From assembly GCA_040274765.1 (NCBI GenBank), contig JBEMAY010000006.1, positions 1 to 64,000 on the forward strand: DNA of 64,000 bases, in the 5' to 3' direction. This DNA is from Psychrobacillus sp040274765. Its GTDB lineage: Bacteria; Bacillota; Bacilli; Bacillales_A; Planococcaceae. The stretch's first letter is position 1, and every line of letters begins with the position of its first letter. Positions 17,965-26,676 of the stretch are shown piece after piece. Both the position numbers and the translations under genes were made by a program. The notes beneath the pieces were generated by a model. The model was not told the origin of the DNA. It was given only the letters and a program-made list of their open reading frames with translations, and made no database searches.

Positions 17965-19713
17965 GTGAACATTAAGGTTGAACAACTAAAAGAAAGAATT
18001 CTAGCTTCTCAAGGGAAAGAAAAAGCTGATTTCATTCTTCGCAACGCTAAAATAGCAGATGTATTTTCATTAGAATGGAAATTAGCGGACATTGTTGTAA
18101 CTAACGGTTATATAGTTGCAGTGGATGCAACTGGATCTTTTACAGCAAAGGCTGAGCAAGACGCTAAAGGTAAATATGTCGTCCCCGGTCTAATTGACGC
18201 TCATATACATATCGAATCTTCAATGGTAACCCCATTAGCATTTAGTCGAATCCTCCTTCCACATGGTGTCACAACAGTTATTACAGACCCTCATGAGATA
18301 GCCAATGTCTCCGGTGCTGACGGGATCCAATTTATGATAGATGAATCTTTAAAAAGCGAGATGGATATTCATATTATGCTACCCTCTAGCGTCCCAGCCA
18401 CACCTTTTGAACATGCCGGAGCCGTTTTAAAAGCTAAGGATCTACAACCTTTCTTAACTAAGGAGAAGGTCCTTGGGTTAGCTGAAGTGATGGATTCCCC
18501 TGCTGTCCTTTCGGGAGATCCTGATATGTTAGACAAGATTGCAATGGCCCTTGAAGCTAATGTTCCTATAGATGGTCACGGTGCTGGACTTAATCCAAAT
18601 CAAATTAGGGGATACCGAGTGGCAGGTATTCATACTGATCATGAATGTGTTACGGCAGAAGAAGCATTAAATCGAGTAGCACAAGGGATGTATGTTTTAA
18701 TTCGGGAAGGCTCTGCTGCTAAAAATTTAAGAGATGTACTACCCGCTGTCAATTCACAAAATGCACGTCGATTTATGTTTTGTACAGATGATAAGCATTT
18801 GGATGAATTGATAGACGAAGGAAGCATCGACCATGCCATACGTTTAGCGATCAAAGAAGGAATGGAACCATTACAAGCAATTCAATTAGCAACATTAAAT
18901 GCCGCTGAATGCTACAAGTTGTACAACAAAGGTGCCATAGCTCCAGGTTTCATTGCAGACTTTTTTATGGTTGATAGCCTAGAATCCTTTCGTGCCATTT
19001 CAGTCTGGAAGAATGGACTCAAGATTGCTGAAGATAACAAAATGCTAAAAGTAAATGTTTCCGAGGATTACTTACCCCAACATATTACAAATACTGTTTC
19101 ATTACCAGCACTGTCCGTTACTGATTTTGCTATCCCAATAACAAATAATGGGGTAGCACATATAATAGAAATAATACCTAATCAAATTACAACTCGTAAA
19201 AAAGTTCAAAAGATCCCTGTTTCCAAAGGTTTTTTTACTCCATGTACAGAGCAAGATTTACTTAAGCTAGCAGTAATTGAGCGACATCAAGCATCCGGCA
19301 ATATCGGTCTTGGAATTGTGAATGGGTTTGGTATCAAAAAGGGTGCAGTTGCAACTACGATTGCCCATGATTCCCATAATATGATTGTACTTGGTACAAA
19401 CGATGAGGATATGCTTGCAGCGTGTAAACATTTAGAGAGTATTCAAGGTGGAGTTGTAATTATAGAAGCAGGAAAGGTACTAGCTTCTCTCTCCTTACCT
19501 ATAGCAGGCTTAATGTCCGATAAACCTGCTAGTCAAACTGCTAATGAGTTAAAATATTTACACGATTCATTGGAATCTATTCACCCTAATTTAGAATTTC
19601 ATTTACTTTTAACCTTATCGTTCGTAAGCTTACCTGTCATACCAGAGCTAAAGTTAACTGATAAGGGTCTTTTTGATGTAATTGCCTATAAGCACATTCC
19701 AATTCAAGCATAA
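17965..19713 (+). CDS. ade: Adenine deaminase
   Basis: Amidohydrolase converting adenine to hypoxanthine and ammonia in purine salvage. 582 residues, close to B. subtilis AdeC (577). Metal-binding motif GLIDAHIHIESSM, then TDPHEIANV, DGHGAGL and the CTDDKHLDELI aspartate region are all present, followed by the C-terminal domain typical of the family (IAHDSHNMIVLGTNDEDM). A GTG start is read at 17965 with AAAGGAG ten bases upstream. No purine riboswitch is visible in the 98-base divergent spacer. Confidence 0.93.
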   Translation: MNIKVEQLKERILASQGKEKADFILRNAKIADVFSLEWKLADIVVTNGYIVAVDATGSFTAKAEQDAKGKYVVPGLIDAHIHIESSMVTPLAFSRILLPHGVTTVITDPHEIANVSGADGIQFMIDESLKSEMDIHIMLPSSVPATPFEHAGAVLKAKDLQPFLTKEKVLGLAEVMDSPAVLSGDPDMLDKIAMALEANVPIDGHGAGLNPNQIRGYRVAGIHTDHECVTAEEALNRVAQGMYVLIREGSAAKNLRDVLPAVNSQNARRFMFCTDDKHLDELIDEGSIDHAIRLAIKEGMEPLQAIQLATLNAAECYKLYNKGAIAPGFIADFFMVDSLESFRAISVWKNGLKIAEDNKMLKVNVSEDYLPQHITNTVSLPALSVTDFAIPITNNGVAHIIEIIPNQITTRKKVQKIPVSKGFFTPCTEQDLLKLAVIERHQASGNIGLGIVNGFGIKKGAVATTIAHDSHNMIVLGTNDEDMLAACKHLESIQGGVVIIEAGKVLASLSLPIAGLMSDKPASQTANELKYLHDSLESIHPNLEFHLLLTLSFVSLPVIPELKLTDKGLFDVIAYKHIPIQA

Positions 19714-19814
19714 CTTAAACATTAGTTTTTTAACTTAATATATAACTTCCCGTGTAAGTACAATGAATGGGTAATTGGATTACATATCTATTGTTGCAAT
19801 TTCACCTACATTAT

Positions 19815-19860
19815 TTAAAAAAATTCTCCATAGTTAGAAGCACTATGGAGAATTTTTTTT
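19815..19860. terminator. Bidirectional terminator between ade and the DUF3221 gene
   Basis: AAAATTCTCCATAG pairs with CTATGGAGAATTTT around a nine-base loop, with a T run on both strands. The minus-strand stop codon at 19859 touches it. Confidence 0.9.
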
Positions 19861-20233
19861 ATTCTTCTATTTTCTCAATCGTTTTAGCTTCACCTGATGC
19901 TGGATGAGATTCCTTTAGGGATTCATATCCGACTTTAACTAGATCATACAATTCTAACTCATTGCGCTGAGCCATCGAAATACTAAACCAAGTAGCACCC
20001 TTCCCAGCTTCCATTGCTTCTTCTACCGATAAATTGCGAGCTTCCTCTTCACTTAAATCTTCAACAACAAGTATTCCACTGTCCTTCGTGTCGATAATAA
20101 TACCAGTAATATAGCCAACTGGCTGTGCTTGAGTAGGATTATCCTCAAAGAAGTTCATTATGAAGTAAAAGGTCGTTCCAATTGCAATGAGTAAAATTCC
20201 AATAATAATTGCGACAGTTGTTTTACCTTTCAT
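19859..20233 (-). CDS. DUF3221-like membrane-anchored protein
   Basis: 124 residues. One N-terminal hydrophobic helix (residues 6-28, no lipobox cysteine) anchors a small extracytoplasmic domain starting with PVGYITGIIIDTKDSGILVVED, a beta-rich pattern like DUF3221/YobA proteins. The glycine-valine turns and ATWFSISMAQRNELELYDLVKVGY resemble an OB-fold end. Function unknown. RBS AGGAGG. Thirteen bases downstream of the gene at 20246, so the two are probably cotranscribed. Confidence 0.65.
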   Translation of the reverse strand: MKGKTTVAIIIGILLIAIGTTFYFIMNFFEDNPTQAQPVGYITGIIIDTKDSGILVVEDLSEEEARNLSVEEAMEAGKGATWFSISMAQRNELELYDLVKVGYESLKESHPASGEAKTIEKIEE

Positions 20234-20245
20234 ACAAAAACCTCC

Positions 20246-20716
20246 TTATCTTTTTGCAGTAAGACGGAAGCCTTCTTCTAAAAGATATGCTTTTGCTTCA
20301 TTGTAGGTGCCAAAGCTCTCCTCTAGGTTATAGCCATGGTAGACATTCCAAAGAGTATCTTCTTGTAAAAGAGTTAGCTTAGAGCTTTCTTTGTTTGTCC
20401 ATTCCTCCTCAACTTCTTCATCGATCAATTCCTCTTCCTCAGTCGCTAAGTAGGCAATTGAGTCTTGAATCATTTGGCGCAGCTCATCTGCTGATACTTC
20501 TCGAATATTAACTAATCCTTTTTCTTTTGCTTCATATTGTGGAAGGTCTCCTACATACACGAAGCCATTCCCATTAGGATGTAAGTGATAGATTACAGTT
20601 GTTTTATCATATAAGCTTTTTTCATAATGGTAGTTAACTCGCTTCATCGATACTTCTTTACGAGTTAATTCCGGAAACTCTTGAATAATTGCTTCTTTTT
20701 CTTCAAATGTTAGCAT
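20246..20716 (-). CDS. Hypothetical acidic protein (156 aa)
   Basis: Not recognised. Soluble, no signal peptide, rich in glutamate, with an acidic run (EEEELIDEEVEEEW) near residues 93-107 separating two parts. The C-terminal 45 residues (TLLQEDTLWNVYHGYNLEESFGTY, cut here at 24 residues in the gene but only the flanks WNVYHGYN and ESFGTYNEA matter) look like a small alpha/beta fold. RBS GAAAGAGGA before the ATG. First gene of a probable two-gene unit with the DUF3221-like membrane protein. Confidence 0.6.
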   Translation of the reverse strand: MLTFEEKEAIIQEFPELTRKEVSMKRVNYHYEKSLYDKTTVIYHLHPNGNGFVYVGDLPQYEAKEKGLVNIREVSADELRQMIQDSIAYLATEEEELIDEEVEEEWTNKESSKLTLLQEDTLWNVYHGYNLEESFGTYNEAKAYLLEEGFRLTAKR

Positions 20717-20766
20717 ATGATTCCTCTTTCTTTTCTTATCTTTAGTATATTATTATAGCATAAATT

Positions 20767-20859
20767 CTAGCCTCTTCGCGTCCACCACTCCGCTACTATT
20801 ATAAAACAAATAACAACCGCAATTGCTACTGCAAAAAACCAATCCGGTAAGCTTCCCAA
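20767..20859 (-). CDS. Candidate 30-residue single-pass membrane peptide
   Basis: Too short for ordinary gene calling. A TTG start at 20859 is preceded eight bases upstream by TAGGGGG. The product begins with GSLPDWFF, continues with a hydrophobic helix of about 17 residues (AVAIAVVICFIIVAEWW) and ends with TRRG, obeying the positive-inside rule. A stop codon precedes the start in the same frame. The ribosome site, helix and charged tail together argue for a genuine small membrane protein; alternative: chance frame. Homology was not tested. Confidence 0.5.
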   Translation of the reverse strand: MGSLPDWFFAVAIAVVICFIIVAEWWTRRG

Positions 20860-20879
20860 TATATAATCCCCCTAGACCC

Positions 20880-21080
20880 TCACTTTACTATTGTGTGAAT
20901 ATTTTTGTTCTGTTTCCTTGGGAGAAATAAACATTCTCCACTATTCTTGCCAGGCTCTTCGTTAAAATCAGCACTGACTAATTTCTTTCCTACTGGCTTA
21001 AATTCACTTTATCGTTTTCCAAGTTTAGTCACGTCTCTTCCTAATAGATATTACTATTAAAATGTGATAAACTAAAGGAC
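20880..21080. other. Spacer upstream of the GIY-YIG gene, no feature recognised
   Basis: About 200 bases separating the small membrane peptide from the GIY-YIG gene. It must contain promoters for both divergent sides; no consensus elements, repeats or structured RNA could be picked out with confidence. Confidence 0.5.
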
Positions 21081-21104
21081 AGACAATAAGAGGACGTGAG
21101 AGAA

Positions 21105-21479
21105 ATGATTAAAATTGAATTACCAAAACCAACTGTAACGATTACACAACGCACGCAAGCACTTAAAGAAGGAGAAGTTGAAATCCCATCTATCTATGGA
21201 TTTATCGATTTCCACCAAATCCCTCGTGATAAAGGCGGCATCTTTATGTTTTATAACAAAAATGATGAGCTATTATTCGTAGGAAAAGCTCGTAAAATCC
21301 GTCAACGCATTAAAAAACATTTTGAAGATAACGTTTCCCCGATGATTAAACATCGCGATGAAGTATACAAAATTAGCGTGTGTATAGTGGAAGAGCCTAT
21401 GGATCGTGAAATATATGAAACCTATGCAATTAATACATTAAAAGCTAAATACAATATCGATAAAGTATTTTATAAGTAA
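21105..21479 (+). CDS. Stand-alone GIY-YIG domain protein (UvrC N-terminal-like)
   Basis: 124 residues. The segment GGIFMFYNKNDELLFVGKAR is aligned with the GIY and YIG strands of UvrC, followed by KIRQRIKKHF with the expected arginine and by REIYETYAINTLKAKYN with the metal-binding glutamate. Both motif tyrosines read as phenylalanine (GIF, LFVG), so nuclease activity is uncertain. No UvrC HhH or RNase H-like domains follow, so it is not a truncated uvrC by size alone. The ATG at 21105 is preferred; a GTG at 21096 lies too close to AAGAGG. Confidence 0.75.
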   Translation: MIKIELPKPTVTITQRTQALKEGEVEIPSIYGFIDFHQIPRDKGGIFMFYNKNDELLFVGKARKIRQRIKKHFEDNVSPMIKHRDEVYKISVCIVEEPMDREIYETYAINTLKAKYNIDKVFYK

Positions 21480-21482
21480 GAG

Positions 21483-21517
21483 AACTCATGCCTTATATGG
21501 AGGCATGAGTTTTTTAT
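21483..21517 (+). terminator. Terminator of the GIY-YIG gene
   Basis: AACTCATGCC pairs with GGCATGAGTT around a short loop, then TTTTTATTTT. The convergent reductase gene ends inside its T tract. Confidence 0.88.
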
Positions 21518-22506
21518 TTTGTTTCTTCAAAAATACTCGTGCTGTGCTTTGGCTGTACTCTTGCTTTCGGATCTAGTGAGGCTTTGATATGACTAATTGC
21601 ATTAGGAACTTCACCAAATCCTACTGCTATCAGCTTTACTTTGCCAGCATGTGTACATACGTCACCTGCAGCGTATATGCCTTCTACACTTGTTTCCATT
21701 TTTTCATTCACTACTACCGAATTCTTTTCCATTTCTAAACCCCAGCTTTTTAGCGGTCCAAGAGAGGCAACGTTGCCATAGTTCACTAGTACGTGGTCTA
21801 CTGGGATTCTTTCCTCAGCTTTATCCTTGCTCACTACAACAACTTCTTGAATTCGTTCTCCATCACCAATTAATTCTTTAATCGCATAGGAAGTTTTAAC
21901 ATGTACTTTAGAAGCCTCAAGCTGTTGCACTGATTTTTCATGAGCGGTAAATTGGTCACGTCGATGGCAGATCGTTACCTTGGAAGCGATATTCTCTAAC
22001 ATTAATGACCAATCTAGGGCAGAATCGCCACCACCCAGTACTAATACAGTGGAGTTTTGAAAATCATTTAAATCCTTTACTTTATAGTATAAGTTTTTGC
22101 CCTCATATTCCTTTGCTCCGGGCACAGTTAGCTTACGTGGTTGGAACGAACCCACACCCGATGTCAACAGGATTGTTTTAGAGTAGTGTATGCCTTTATC
22201 CGTCTTCAATATAAAATACTCATCGTGCTTTTCTAATTCATTTGCCGTTTCTTCCAGACAAATTGTCGGATTACTATAGGAAGCCTGTTCAACTAAATTT
22301 GCCACTAAGTCCTTTGCCAATATTTTAGGTAGGCCCCCAATATCATATATATATTTATCTGGGTAGAGCTCCATCAATTGTCCGCCTAGCTCTGGAAGGC
22401 TATCAATTATTTTTACCTTTAAATCTCTTAGCCCCGCATAAAAGGAAGCAAACAATCCAGTTGGGCCTCCCCCTATAATTGTTACATCATACACTTCGTG
22501 TTTCAT
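21514..22506 (-). CDS. Ferredoxin--NADP reductase type 2 (thioredoxin reductase-like)
   Basis: Flavoprotein that reduces ferredoxin/flavodoxin with NADPH, cytosolic homodimer. FAD-binding IIGGGPTGLFASFYAG is at the N-terminus; the NADP site is VLGGGDSALDWSL near residue 160; the C-terminal FAD motif is GIYAAGDVCTH. The redox CxxC pair of thioredoxin reductase is absent, as expected for the B. subtilis YumC type, and the 330-residue length agrees. The ATG at 22506 is used since a GTG at 22518 lies within the GAGGTGA ribosome site. Confidence 0.9.
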   Translation of the reverse strand: MKHEVYDVTIIGGGPTGLFASFYAGLRDLKVKIIDSLPELGGQLMELYPDKYIYDIGGLPKILAKDLVANLVEQASYSNPTICLEETANELEKHDEYFILKTDKGIHYSKTILLTSGVGSFQPRKLTVPGAKEYEGKNLYYKVKDLNDFQNSTVLVLGGGDSALDWSLMLENIASKVTICHRRDQFTAHEKSVQQLEASKVHVKTSYAIKELIGDGERIQEVVVVSKDKAEERIPVDHVLVNYGNVASLGPLKSWGLEMEKNSVVVNEKMETSVEGIYAAGDVCTHAGKVKLIAVGFGEVPNAISHIKASLDPKARVQPKHSTSIFEETK

Positions 22507-22539
22507 TTGAACAATCACCTCATTAATCTATTATTTACT

Positions 22540-22929
22540 TTATAAGAACCGGCTACGTACTTCTGGAGAGGGTATCATACAGCTCTCCTTTTTACCAAAC
22601 CAGCGATAACGATTTTTTGCGATGAATTTGTAAACACTATTTCTAATTGGTTTAGGAACGAATCTGAAAATATAAAGATACTTCCATAAACCTTTTAAAT
22701 TTTTACACACTCTTAAAGCCCCATCGGAAAATTTATAGACTCTTTCATCTTCTATCAAGATGAAACTATCGATGTGATTAGATATACCATATTTATCCTT
22801 CAATTCCATCCCTGCTTCACTTTGAAGTGCAGCAAACTTAAAATAACCATGAGGATCTCGTTTTATAATAAATTGAACACTGGAATCACAAAAATTACAT
22901 TCTCCATCAAACATAACGATAGCTGCCAT
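22540..22929 (-). CDS. DCC-family thiol-disulfide oxidoreductase-like protein (YuxK/DUF393)
   Basis: 129 residues. The N-terminal FDGECNFCDSSVQF carries the DGxCxxC redox signature that names the family, followed by FAALQSEAG and ALRVCKNLKGLW. Thioredoxin-like fold with a likely CxxC active site in the cytoplasm. Physiological substrate unknown. RBS AAGGGGGAG. It is 33 bases upstream of the ferredoxin reductase gene on the same strand, so the two redox genes are likely cotranscribed. Confidence 0.85.
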   Translation of the reverse strand: MAAIVMFDGECNFCDSSVQFIIKRDPHGYFKFAALQSEAGMELKDKYGISNHIDSFILIEDERVYKFSDGALRVCKNLKGLWKYLYIFRFVPKPIRNSVYKFIAKNRYRWFGKKESCMIPSPEVRSRFL

Positions 22930-23033
22930 ATATTACTCCCCCTTGCTTCTAGTGTATCAGAAAGGATTTGGACTGTTAAATGACAGGGACTAAAATTCCT
23001 TAATACTTTTGACTGAGATAATAGAAGTCGTAA

Positions 23034-23078
23034 AAATTAAAAATGATGCTCAATACCTTTTGGAATTGGCATCATTTT
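23034..23078 (-). terminator. Terminator of the DksA/TraR-like gene
   Basis: AAAATGATGCC pairs with GGAGCATCATTT-like arm (AAATGATGC and GCATCATTT on the plus strand, 23041-23077) followed on the minus strand by TTTAATTTTTA. It lies just past the stop at 23085. Confidence 0.75.
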
Positions 23079-23084
23079 GTTATT

Positions 23085-23564
23085 TTATTTATCCTGCGGA
23101 GTATCTGATGAACCATAGGATTCTACATCCTCGAAGCTGTTACTGTAGTCTCTGAGCCGTTTTTCCTCTTGCTCCACTGGACGGTCGGTGTCAGGACCTA
23201 ATATATCTTCTTCAACCGGTCGGAAGTCTTCTATATCCCGTTGAGCATCCTCAATACAAGTTAAGGCTGTTGGCTTGGCCTCTAGTCGCTCTATAGGAAT
23301 TTGTTTGTTACAAACTATACACTGCCCGTATGTTCCTTCATCCATTGCCTGAAGTGCAGCCTTGATATCTTCTATTTCCTCTTCATTACGCTTTCGTATG
23401 GCTAGTCTAGTATGCTGATCGGTTAAATCTGTTGCATTATCTGCTGGATGATTATCGTATTGGGATAGCTCAGTTGTTTCAAACTCTTCATCGTTATTTA
23501 AACTTTCCTCTAATTCTTTAAATCGGTTAAGTAATTCCTCTTTTAGTTTTTCATATTTGGCCAT
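23085..23564 (-). CDS. DksA/TraR-type zinc-finger protein, YteA-like
   Basis: 159 residues. A glutamate-rich N-terminal coiled coil (residues 1-80, with ADNATDLTDQHTRLAI and RKRNEEEIEDIKAAL) is followed by a zinc-ribbon-like region TYGQCIVCNKQIPIERLEAKPTALTCIED. Only three of the four zinc cysteines of DksA are present; the fourth position is aspartate. An acidic tail follows. This architecture matches the YteA group of Bacillales, some of which are sporulation proteins; role unproven. RBS AAGGAGG. Monocistronic. Confidence 0.82.
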   Translation of the reverse strand: MAKYEKLKEELLNRFKELEESLNNDEEFETTELSQYDNHPADNATDLTDQHTRLAIRKRNEEEIEDIKAALQAMDEGTYGQCIVCNKQIPIERLEAKPTALTCIEDAQRDIEDFRPVEEDILGPDTDRPVEQEEKRLRDYSNSFEDVESYGSSDTPQDK

Positions 23565-23693
23565 GTCAATTCCTCCTTAGGTTAGTATAGGATTACCCGA
23601 ATGTAGGGAAAATAAAACTAAATCAATTTGCTAGAGTTTCTATTACATAAAATACGGATATGTAAGTAATATATAGAGAAGGAGTGAATGCAA

Positions 23694-24320
23694 ATGGGAA
23701 TTCATCGTTTTTTTATGAGCATGAACGAGTTGGAGAGAATTATACGTGCACCAGGAAGATTCAAATATGAAGAGCATAATGTAGCAGCTCATTCTTGGAA
23801 GGTCGCTCAATATGCGATGTTCTTTGGAACTATCGAGGAAAACCATGGAGCAACAATTAACTGGAAATCTCTGTACGAGAAGACGATTAACCATGATTTC
23901 GCAGAGATTTTCATTGGTGATATTAAAACACCAGTAAAACATGCTTCTCCCGAGTTAAAGCAAATGCTTTCCCACGTAGAAGAAAAAATGATGGAAAAGT
24001 TTATACTAAATGAAATACCAGAAGAATTTCAACCTGTCTTTTTTGATCGAATGAAAGAGGGTAAAGATGAAACAATTGAAGGTCGTTTGCTAGAGCTAGC
24101 AGACAAAATGGATCAGGTTTATGAAGCTTTTACAGAGCTACAGCATGGCAATACTGATCCAGAATTTATCAAGATGTATGAGACTGCGTTAAGAAAGATA
24201 TTACACCTACCACTTGAAAAGAGTGTAACCTATTTCAAGGAAGTAATGCTACAGGATATTATTGCGGAGGAGTCCGTTATAGACGTTAAAAACATAACAT
24301 TAAAAATTTTAGTAGAATAA
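23694..24320 (+). CDS. HD-domain phosphohydrolase, YfbR-like
   Basis: 208 residues. HD superfamily metal ligands are seen in NVAAHSWKVAQYA (first histidine), INHDFAEIFIGD (the HD pair) and LLELADKMDQVYEA (final aspartate). The EHNVAAHSW and HDFAEIFIGDIKTPVKH pattern is that of YfbR-type 5'-nucleotidases acting on deoxynucleoside monophosphates. The ATG at 23694 has GAAGGAG nine bases upstream; another at 23688 is too close. The likely role is nucleotide-pool homeostasis. Confidence 0.82.
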   Translation: MGIHRFFMSMNELERIIRAPGRFKYEEHNVAAHSWKVAQYAMFFGTIEENHGATINWKSLYEKTINHDFAEIFIGDIKTPVKHASPELKQMLSHVEEKMMEKFILNEIPEEFQPVFFDRMKEGKDETIEGRLLELADKMDQVYEAFTELQHGNTDPEFIKMYETALRKILHLPLEKSVTYFKEVMLQDIIAEESVIDVKNITLKILVE

Positions 24321-24406
24321 GGAAATTTTTTCAATAAAACCTGCGATATATTGCATAATATAGTGTATAATATGAAACAACTAGACTTTTTAAAGGAGGT
24401 TGTTTT

Positions 24407-25051
24407 ATGCCTATACCAATTGACCATACCAAACCAGTACGAACTACTGCTAAGTTACATGCCTTTAATCAGCTGCAACAGTGGATTATCGATGGTACTC
24501 TACAACCAGATGAGAAGTTAAATGATATCGAATTAGCTCAAGCACTAGGTGTTAGCCGTACACCGATACGTGAATCTCTACAGCTATTGGAATCTCAGGG
24601 TTTTGTATCCATGCAACCAGGAAGAGCAACACAGGTTACACCTGTGGAACCCGAGGATATTTATAACTTACTCCCTCCTTTAGCAGCATTACAAGCGCTC
24701 GCAGCTGAACTTGCAACTCCTAATATGGACGAAGAAATTTTAAACATGCTAGATGAAAAAAATAAGGAATTTGCAGCAGCTCTACAAGCTAAAGAATTCA
24801 CAAAAGCATTAAAAATTGACGAAGAATTTCATCAGCTGATCGTGGACCGTGCGAATAATCCATACATATTCTCTATGGTAGAGATGCTACAAGCTCATGT
24901 TAGAAGACTTTATTATTATGAAAAAATAAATTTAAGAGAGCAATCTATTGAACAGCACAATGAGCTAATTCAGTTGTTTAAAACTAAGGATGTTACTAAA
25001 CTTACAGAAGTAATGCGTGCAAATTGGATTTATACGATAGAAGAGTTTTAA
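24407..25051 (+). CDS. GntR-family transcriptional regulator (FadR/FCD subgroup)
   Basis: 214 residues. The winged helix-turn-helix occupies residues about 15-75 (LQQWIIDGTLQPDEKLNDIELAQALGVSRTPIRESL is the hallmark, spread over 24479-24585), followed by an all-helical FCD ligand-binding domain with DEEFHQLIVDRANNP and HNELIQLF, which carry metal/ligand residues. Ligand unknown. RBS AAAGGAGG. A TATAAT hexamer is seen at 24366, about 40 bases before the ATG. No obvious target operon is divergent; it may regulate itself or a distant locus. Confidence 0.87.
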   Translation: MPIPIDHTKPVRTTAKLHAFNQLQQWIIDGTLQPDEKLNDIELAQALGVSRTPIRESLQLLESQGFVSMQPGRATQVTPVEPEDIYNLLPPLAALQALAAELATPNMDEEILNMLDEKNKEFAAALQAKEFTKALKIDEEFHQLIVDRANNPYIFSMVEMLQAHVRRLYYYEKINLREQSIEQHNELIQLFKTKDVTKLTEVMRANWIYTIEEF

Positions 25052-25091
25052 CAATCAGATAAAACGCAGGTACATAAGCAACCTGACGCCA

Positions 25092-25138
25092 CAAAACAAG
25101 TGAAATTGTGTATATACAATTTCACTTGTTTTGTTTTG
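25092..25138 (+). terminator. Terminator of the GntR gene
   Basis: AAAACAAGTGAAATTGT pairs with ACAATTTCACTTGTTTT around a short loop, followed by GTTTTGTTTT. It lies 40 bases after the GntR stop codon. Confidence 0.88.
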
Positions 25139-25250
25139 TTTTCTTTTGGAGATCCCTAAAAAGTTATATAAGGTTATTTATCTTTAAACTACGTGTACGA
25201 AATGGCTATATTTTTCAGGATCTTTAGTAGGGAGTACAATTCTATGCCCA

Positions 25251-25297
25251 GAAAAAAAGCCCCTACATTTTACACTTAGTAAAATGTAGGGGCTTTG
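25251..25297 (-). terminator. Terminator of brnQ
   Basis: On the minus strand AAAGCCCCTACATTTTA pairs with TAAAATGTAGGGGCTTT and is followed by seven Ts. It is 40 bases beyond the brnQ stop. Confidence 0.9.
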
Positions 25298-25338
25298 AAT
25301 TCCATAGTTTTCTGCCCTTTATGAACTGTGCTTTGTGC

Positions 25339-26676
25339 TTATCTTATAACTCTAACAATAAGGGTGGTTATGAGAGTTATCACAACAAACGGAACAATCC
25401 AACCTAGGCCTACACTATAAAACGGTAAGATATTATCATACAATTTTAAGACTGTTTGCAACCAAGAAAAGTATGCTATTTCTAAAGAGTCACATAGCGC
25501 TTTCAATCCATCTACAATACTAATTAGCGAAGTAAATAACATAACCATCACATAGACTAGTCTCGAGTGATTGAACAATGGTGATAGGAAAGCAAGCAAT
25601 ATTAAAACAATAGCCAATGGATATAAAAGCATTAATACAGGTACAGAGTATGTAATAATGTTCGCTAATCCAAAATTAGCAACCACACATGTAAATACAC
25701 TAAAAACGACCACAAATACTTTATAGCTTATAGCAGGTATTAATGTATGAAAATACTCAGCACAAGCTGTAGTTAGCCCTATACTAGTCGTTAAACACGC
25801 TAAGATTATTACGATAGCTAACAGGATAGCTCCAAAGGAACCAAAGTAATACTCAGAAGCTGCACTTAAAACAGGACCGCCAGTATCCTTTATCCCAAAC
25901 AAGTCAACAGACGTAGCACCCAGATATCCAATTCCAGCATAAATTATTCCTAAAAAGAATATTGCTATAGCACCAGACTTAGCAGTTGCTACTAAGATAC
26001 CTTTTTTTGAAGTTACACCCATAGAGCGTACTGCATTAATGACAATAATACCGAATACTAATGAAGCCAAAGCATCCATTGTATTGTATCCTTCTGTAAA
26101 TCCTGTCATAAAGGCATTATCAATGTAGCCACCCTGTGGTGCACTGAATTCTCCCATAGGCTTGAATATTACAAAAACCAATAAGACGAGGAGGCCTATT
26201 AATATCCCTGGTGAAAGGTATTTCCCTACATTATCTACTATCTTCGAAGGATTCAAGGAAAGCCATAAAGTAAGACCAAAGAAAAGTACTGTAAACACAA
26301 ACAGTCCGATTTGTGTATATTCAGAATTTACAAAGGGCATAATTCCAATCTCATAGGATACAGCGCCTGTTCGAGGCAAAGCGAAAAATGGACCGATTGT
26401 TAAATACAACAAGGAAGTAAAAATAATAGCAAAAATAGGATGTACTCTACTAGACAGTTCCTGTAAATTTTTGCTTCCAGAGAAACCCATTGCTAAAGTA
26501 CCTAAAAACGGGAGACCAATGCCAGTTATTAGAAACCCGACCGTTGCAACCCATAAGCTTGTCCCAGCATTTTGACCAAGGCTTGCTGGAAATATTAAAT
26601 TACCTGCCCCAAAAAACAAAGCAAATAACATTACTCCAATAACCAAATAACTTGAAAAGGATAATTTATTGTCCAA
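25339..26676 (-). CDS. brnQ: Branched-chain amino acid transporter BrnQ (LIVCS family)
   Basis: Polytopic membrane symporter of 445 residues with about 12 helices, importing leucine, isoleucine and valine. Family signatures: FFGAGNLIFPASLGQNAG near residue 20, GTLAMGFSG, IGPFFALPRTGAVSYEIG and the central NTMDALASLVFGIIVINAVR. TTG start at 26676 with AGGAGG eight bases upstream. Monocistronic with its own terminator. A weak CodY-like dyad lies about 155 bases upstream (see findings). Confidence 0.93.
   Translation of the reverse strand: MDNKLSFSSYLVIGVMLFALFFGAGNLIFPASLGQNAGTSLWVATVGFLITGIGLPFLGTLAMGFSGSKNLQELSSRVHPIFAIIFTSLLYLTIGPFFALPRTGAVSYEIGIMPFVNSEYTQIGLFVFTVLFFGLTLWLSLNPSKIVDNVGKYLSPGILIGLLVLLVFVIFKPMGEFSAPQGGYIDNAFMTGFTEGYNTMDALASLVFGIIVINAVRSMGVTSKKGILVATAKSGAIAIFFLGIIYAGIGYLGATSVDLFGIKDTGGPVLSAASEYYFGSFGAILLAIVIILACLTTSIGLTTACAEYFHTLIPAISYKVFVVVFSVFTCVVANFGLANIITYSVPVLMLLYPLAIVLILLAFLSPLFNHSRLVYVMVMLFTSLISIVDGLKALCDSLEIAYFSWLQTVLKLYDNILPFYSVGLGWIVPFVVITLITTLIVRVIR

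Noticed and set aside
24341..24371. Full sigma-A promoter for the GntR gene
   Set aside because: TATAAT is present but no -35 hexamer is found at the proper distance, so it is only mentioned in the gene entry.
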